Positions 62,656-64,000 of a stretch of DNA of 64,000 bases are shown here, piece after piece (the stretch's first letter is position 1; each line of letters begins with the position of its first letter). The stretch spans positions 1 through 64,000 of the forward strand of contig NZ_JNFC01000023.1 in the NCBI RefSeq assembly GCF_000756385.1, in the 5' to 3' direction. The notes below the pieces were generated by a model that saw only the letters and a list, made by a program, of their open reading frames with translations, was not told where the DNA came from and made no database searches. Position numbers and translations under genes: made by a program. Origin of the DNA: Sphingopyxis sp. LC363 (lineage in GTDB: Bacteria; Pseudomonadota; Alphaproteobacteria; Sphingomonadales; Sphingomonadaceae).

Positions 62656-64000
62656 TTACAGGTCCATTGTAATTCTGGCCGCGATTTGTCGAGGCTGAAT
62701 GTAGACGAAGGCATTGTCGCCCGCGACTTCCCAACCATAAGCGTTGAACAGGTTCGTGGCCTGGATACGAAAGACGGCGGTCGATCGGCCTATGGCGAAG
62801 CGTTGGCGCAGTCCGATATTGACCGTTGTATAGGATGCGACGTCGACAAGGTTCAGCCTGTCCGCGGTGTTCCGCCCGACATGCTCGACGGTGGCATCGA
62901 TTGAGGTCGGGGATGACGGCCACCGCCAATCGACGCTGGCGACGATCTTTCGCGACGGCACGTCGATCGGCCGACGGCCGATCGCGCCGGACGCGGCTTC
63001 GTCGCCCCTGACGCGTGCCCGGATAAACGACCCGCCCGCGACCAGCGTCAATCCGGGCGTGGGCGAACCGCTCAGCGACGCCTCTATTCCGCGGTGTCGC
63101 ACCACACCCAGCCGCCGGAAGAAATTACCTCCATCGACACCGAAATAAGGTCGTTCGATATCGAATGCACCCGCGATCAGCGTCATTCCGCCTGTACGCA
63201 ACTTCACGCCGGCATCGACTTGCCGCGTCCGGATCGCAGGCGGTGCCTCGTCGCGGTTCACCGCGGTTTCCGGCGCAACATCGCTCTCCTCCAGCCCGCG
63301 CGCGAAAGAAGCATAAAGCGATATCGCGGCGGCGAGATCGATCGTCGCGGTCGCGTTGATCAGCCACGGCGTATCGCGTGATTCGGGCGCGGGGCCGTTC
63401 GGCGTGGTCACCCGCTTGCTATAGTCGACCTTCTGCGCACCGATGCTGAATTGTCCGAGGCGCTGTACCCGCAGCTGATAGTCGAGACCGATCGACCATT
63501 GCCGAACGCGGTCGTTGGACTGCGCCGCGAAATCGAAGTCCGGCCGGGCGACATAATCGGCTTCTCCGAACGGTGCGGATCCCAGCGAGCGCCGGATCGA
63601 ACCGCCGTACCGCCGGTCTTGGGCGCGCCCGCGCGCGACGAGCTGGATGCGATGTTCGAAGGCACCGGTAGAGAAACTGCGCGCGACGCCCAGCTCGCCG
63701 CTTGTCGAAACGCCGGTCCGGCCCGGATAGGTGCTGACGATGCGGTCGGCCGGCGCCCCCAAGGGGGCGGCGCGCAGAAAGATATTGTGTCCCTCGCGCA
63801 CCGCGTTGTCCGACCGGAACAGTCCGGCGCGCACCGCAAAGCCGGCGATGCCGGTGCGGCCCATCGCGCCGAAGGTGTAGCGCTCGGTCTCGACATCCGC
63901 CCATTTCTGACCCAGAAACCGCCGCCGCGTCAGGCGGCCCGGCGTCTCCGCGCCGTTTCCCAGGATGATGGGATAGATGTCCTCGTCGGCGATGCGCGTG
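62656..64000 (-). CDS. TonB-dependent receptor, C-terminal part
   Basis: The frame stays open to the right window edge, so only the C-terminal about 448 residues are seen. They form beta-barrel strands typical of TonB-dependent receptors (for example RHRGIEASLSGSPTPGLTLVAGGSFIRARV, with the ARI...DL end). Near the visible left the sequence TERYTFGAMGRTGIAGFAVRAGLFRSDN matches the plug-barrel junction of siderophore-type receptors (FhuA/FepA-like). The plug and TonB box lie outside the window, so the substrate class is uncertain. Confidence 0.87.
   Translation of the reverse strand, partial: TRIADEDIYPIILGNGAETPGRLTRRRFLGQKWADVETERYTFGAMGRTGIAGFAVRAGLFRSDNAVREGHNIFLRAAPLGAPADRIVSTYPGRTGVSTSGELGVARSFSTGAFEHRIQLVARGRAQDRRYGGSIRRSLGSAPFGEADYVARPDFDFAAQSNDRVRQWSIGLDYQLRVQRLGQFSIGAQKVDYSKRVTTPNGPAPESRDTPWLINATATIDLAAAISLYASFARGLEESDVAPETAVNRDEAPPAIRTRQVDAGVKLRTGGMTLIAGAFDIERPYFGVDGGNFFRRLGVVRHRGIEASLSGSPTPGLTLVAGGSFIRARVRGDEAASGAIGRRPIDVPSRKIVASVDWRWPSSPTSIDATVEHVGRNTADRLNLVDVASYTTVNIGLRQRFAIGRSTAVFRIQATNLFNAYGWEVAGDNAFVYIQPRQIAARITMDL

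Overview
The window is high-GC DNA from an alphaproteobacterium, almost certainly a member of the Sphingomonadaceae (Sphingopyxis-, Novosphingobium- or Sphingomonas-like; I cannot fix the genus). The evidence is a GcrA cell-cycle regulator, large TonB-dependent receptors, a D-mannonate dehydratase whose catalytic residues fall at the same numbers as in the Novosphingobium aromaticivorans enzyme, a CysNC fusion, and a sphingomonad-style gene repertoire with many ATGA/GTGA overlaps. The window holds about 60 protein genes and one tRNA-Lys. Three families of intergenic inverted repeats are present, including three REP-type hairpins that are each exactly 78 bp long.

Layout. 1-5.2 kb: hexuronate/carbohydrate uptake and catabolism (mannitol-dehydrogenase-family enzyme cut by the window edge, ManD, TonB-dependent receptor), with two GntR-like operator motifs upstream of the receptor. 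5.2-8.7 kb: an accessory strip ending at tRNA-Lys. It contains a decayed reading frame, a 169-bp MITE with 18-bp terminal inverted repeats and a 5-bp target duplication, a toxin-antitoxin pair (excisionase-type HTH plus PIN nuclease) behind four 9-bp tandem iterons, and a frameshifted phage tail-like remnant. 8.7-22 kb: housekeeping genes (folK, family-5 uracil-DNA glycosylase, rppH, an esterase, the 2-oxoacid:ferredoxin oxidoreductase korA/korB with a 35-codon membrane microprotein between the subunits, a cyclopropane synthase, a serine hydrolase, purF, hisI). 22-36.5 kb: acyl-CoA metabolism. It includes a MerR regulator beside an acyl-CoA dehydrogenase and a cardiolipin-synthase-like PLD protein. 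A tightly packed mccB-mccA-maoC-citE operon and a nearby isovaleryl-CoA dehydrogenase operon together make up a leucine (possibly also itaconate) degradation set. 36.6-40.2 kb: sulfate assimilation cysD-cysNC-cysQ. 40-50 kb: SDR and MDR oxidoreductases, uvrC, thioesterase/recO, leuB-metZ-apaG-lysR. 50-55 kb: parE, then an ECF sigma factor / membrane protein / class A beta-lactamase-like operon, and an outer-membrane beta-barrel protein. 55.7-64 kb: gcrA, an ABC permease, hspQ, a Yip1 protein, an SGNH hydrolase with a structured leader, a CPA1/RCK antiporter and the C-terminal part of another TonB-dependent receptor.

Most promising points for follow-up are the Kor microprotein, the five-gene ivd operon in which every junction is a 4-bp overlap, the maoC/citE version of leucine degradation, the sigma/membrane/beta-lactamase-like operon, and the mobile-DNA strip beside tRNA-Lys. 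No CRISPR array, rRNA, complete insertion sequence or integrase was found. Calls rest on reading translated sequences and motifs; no database search was run.
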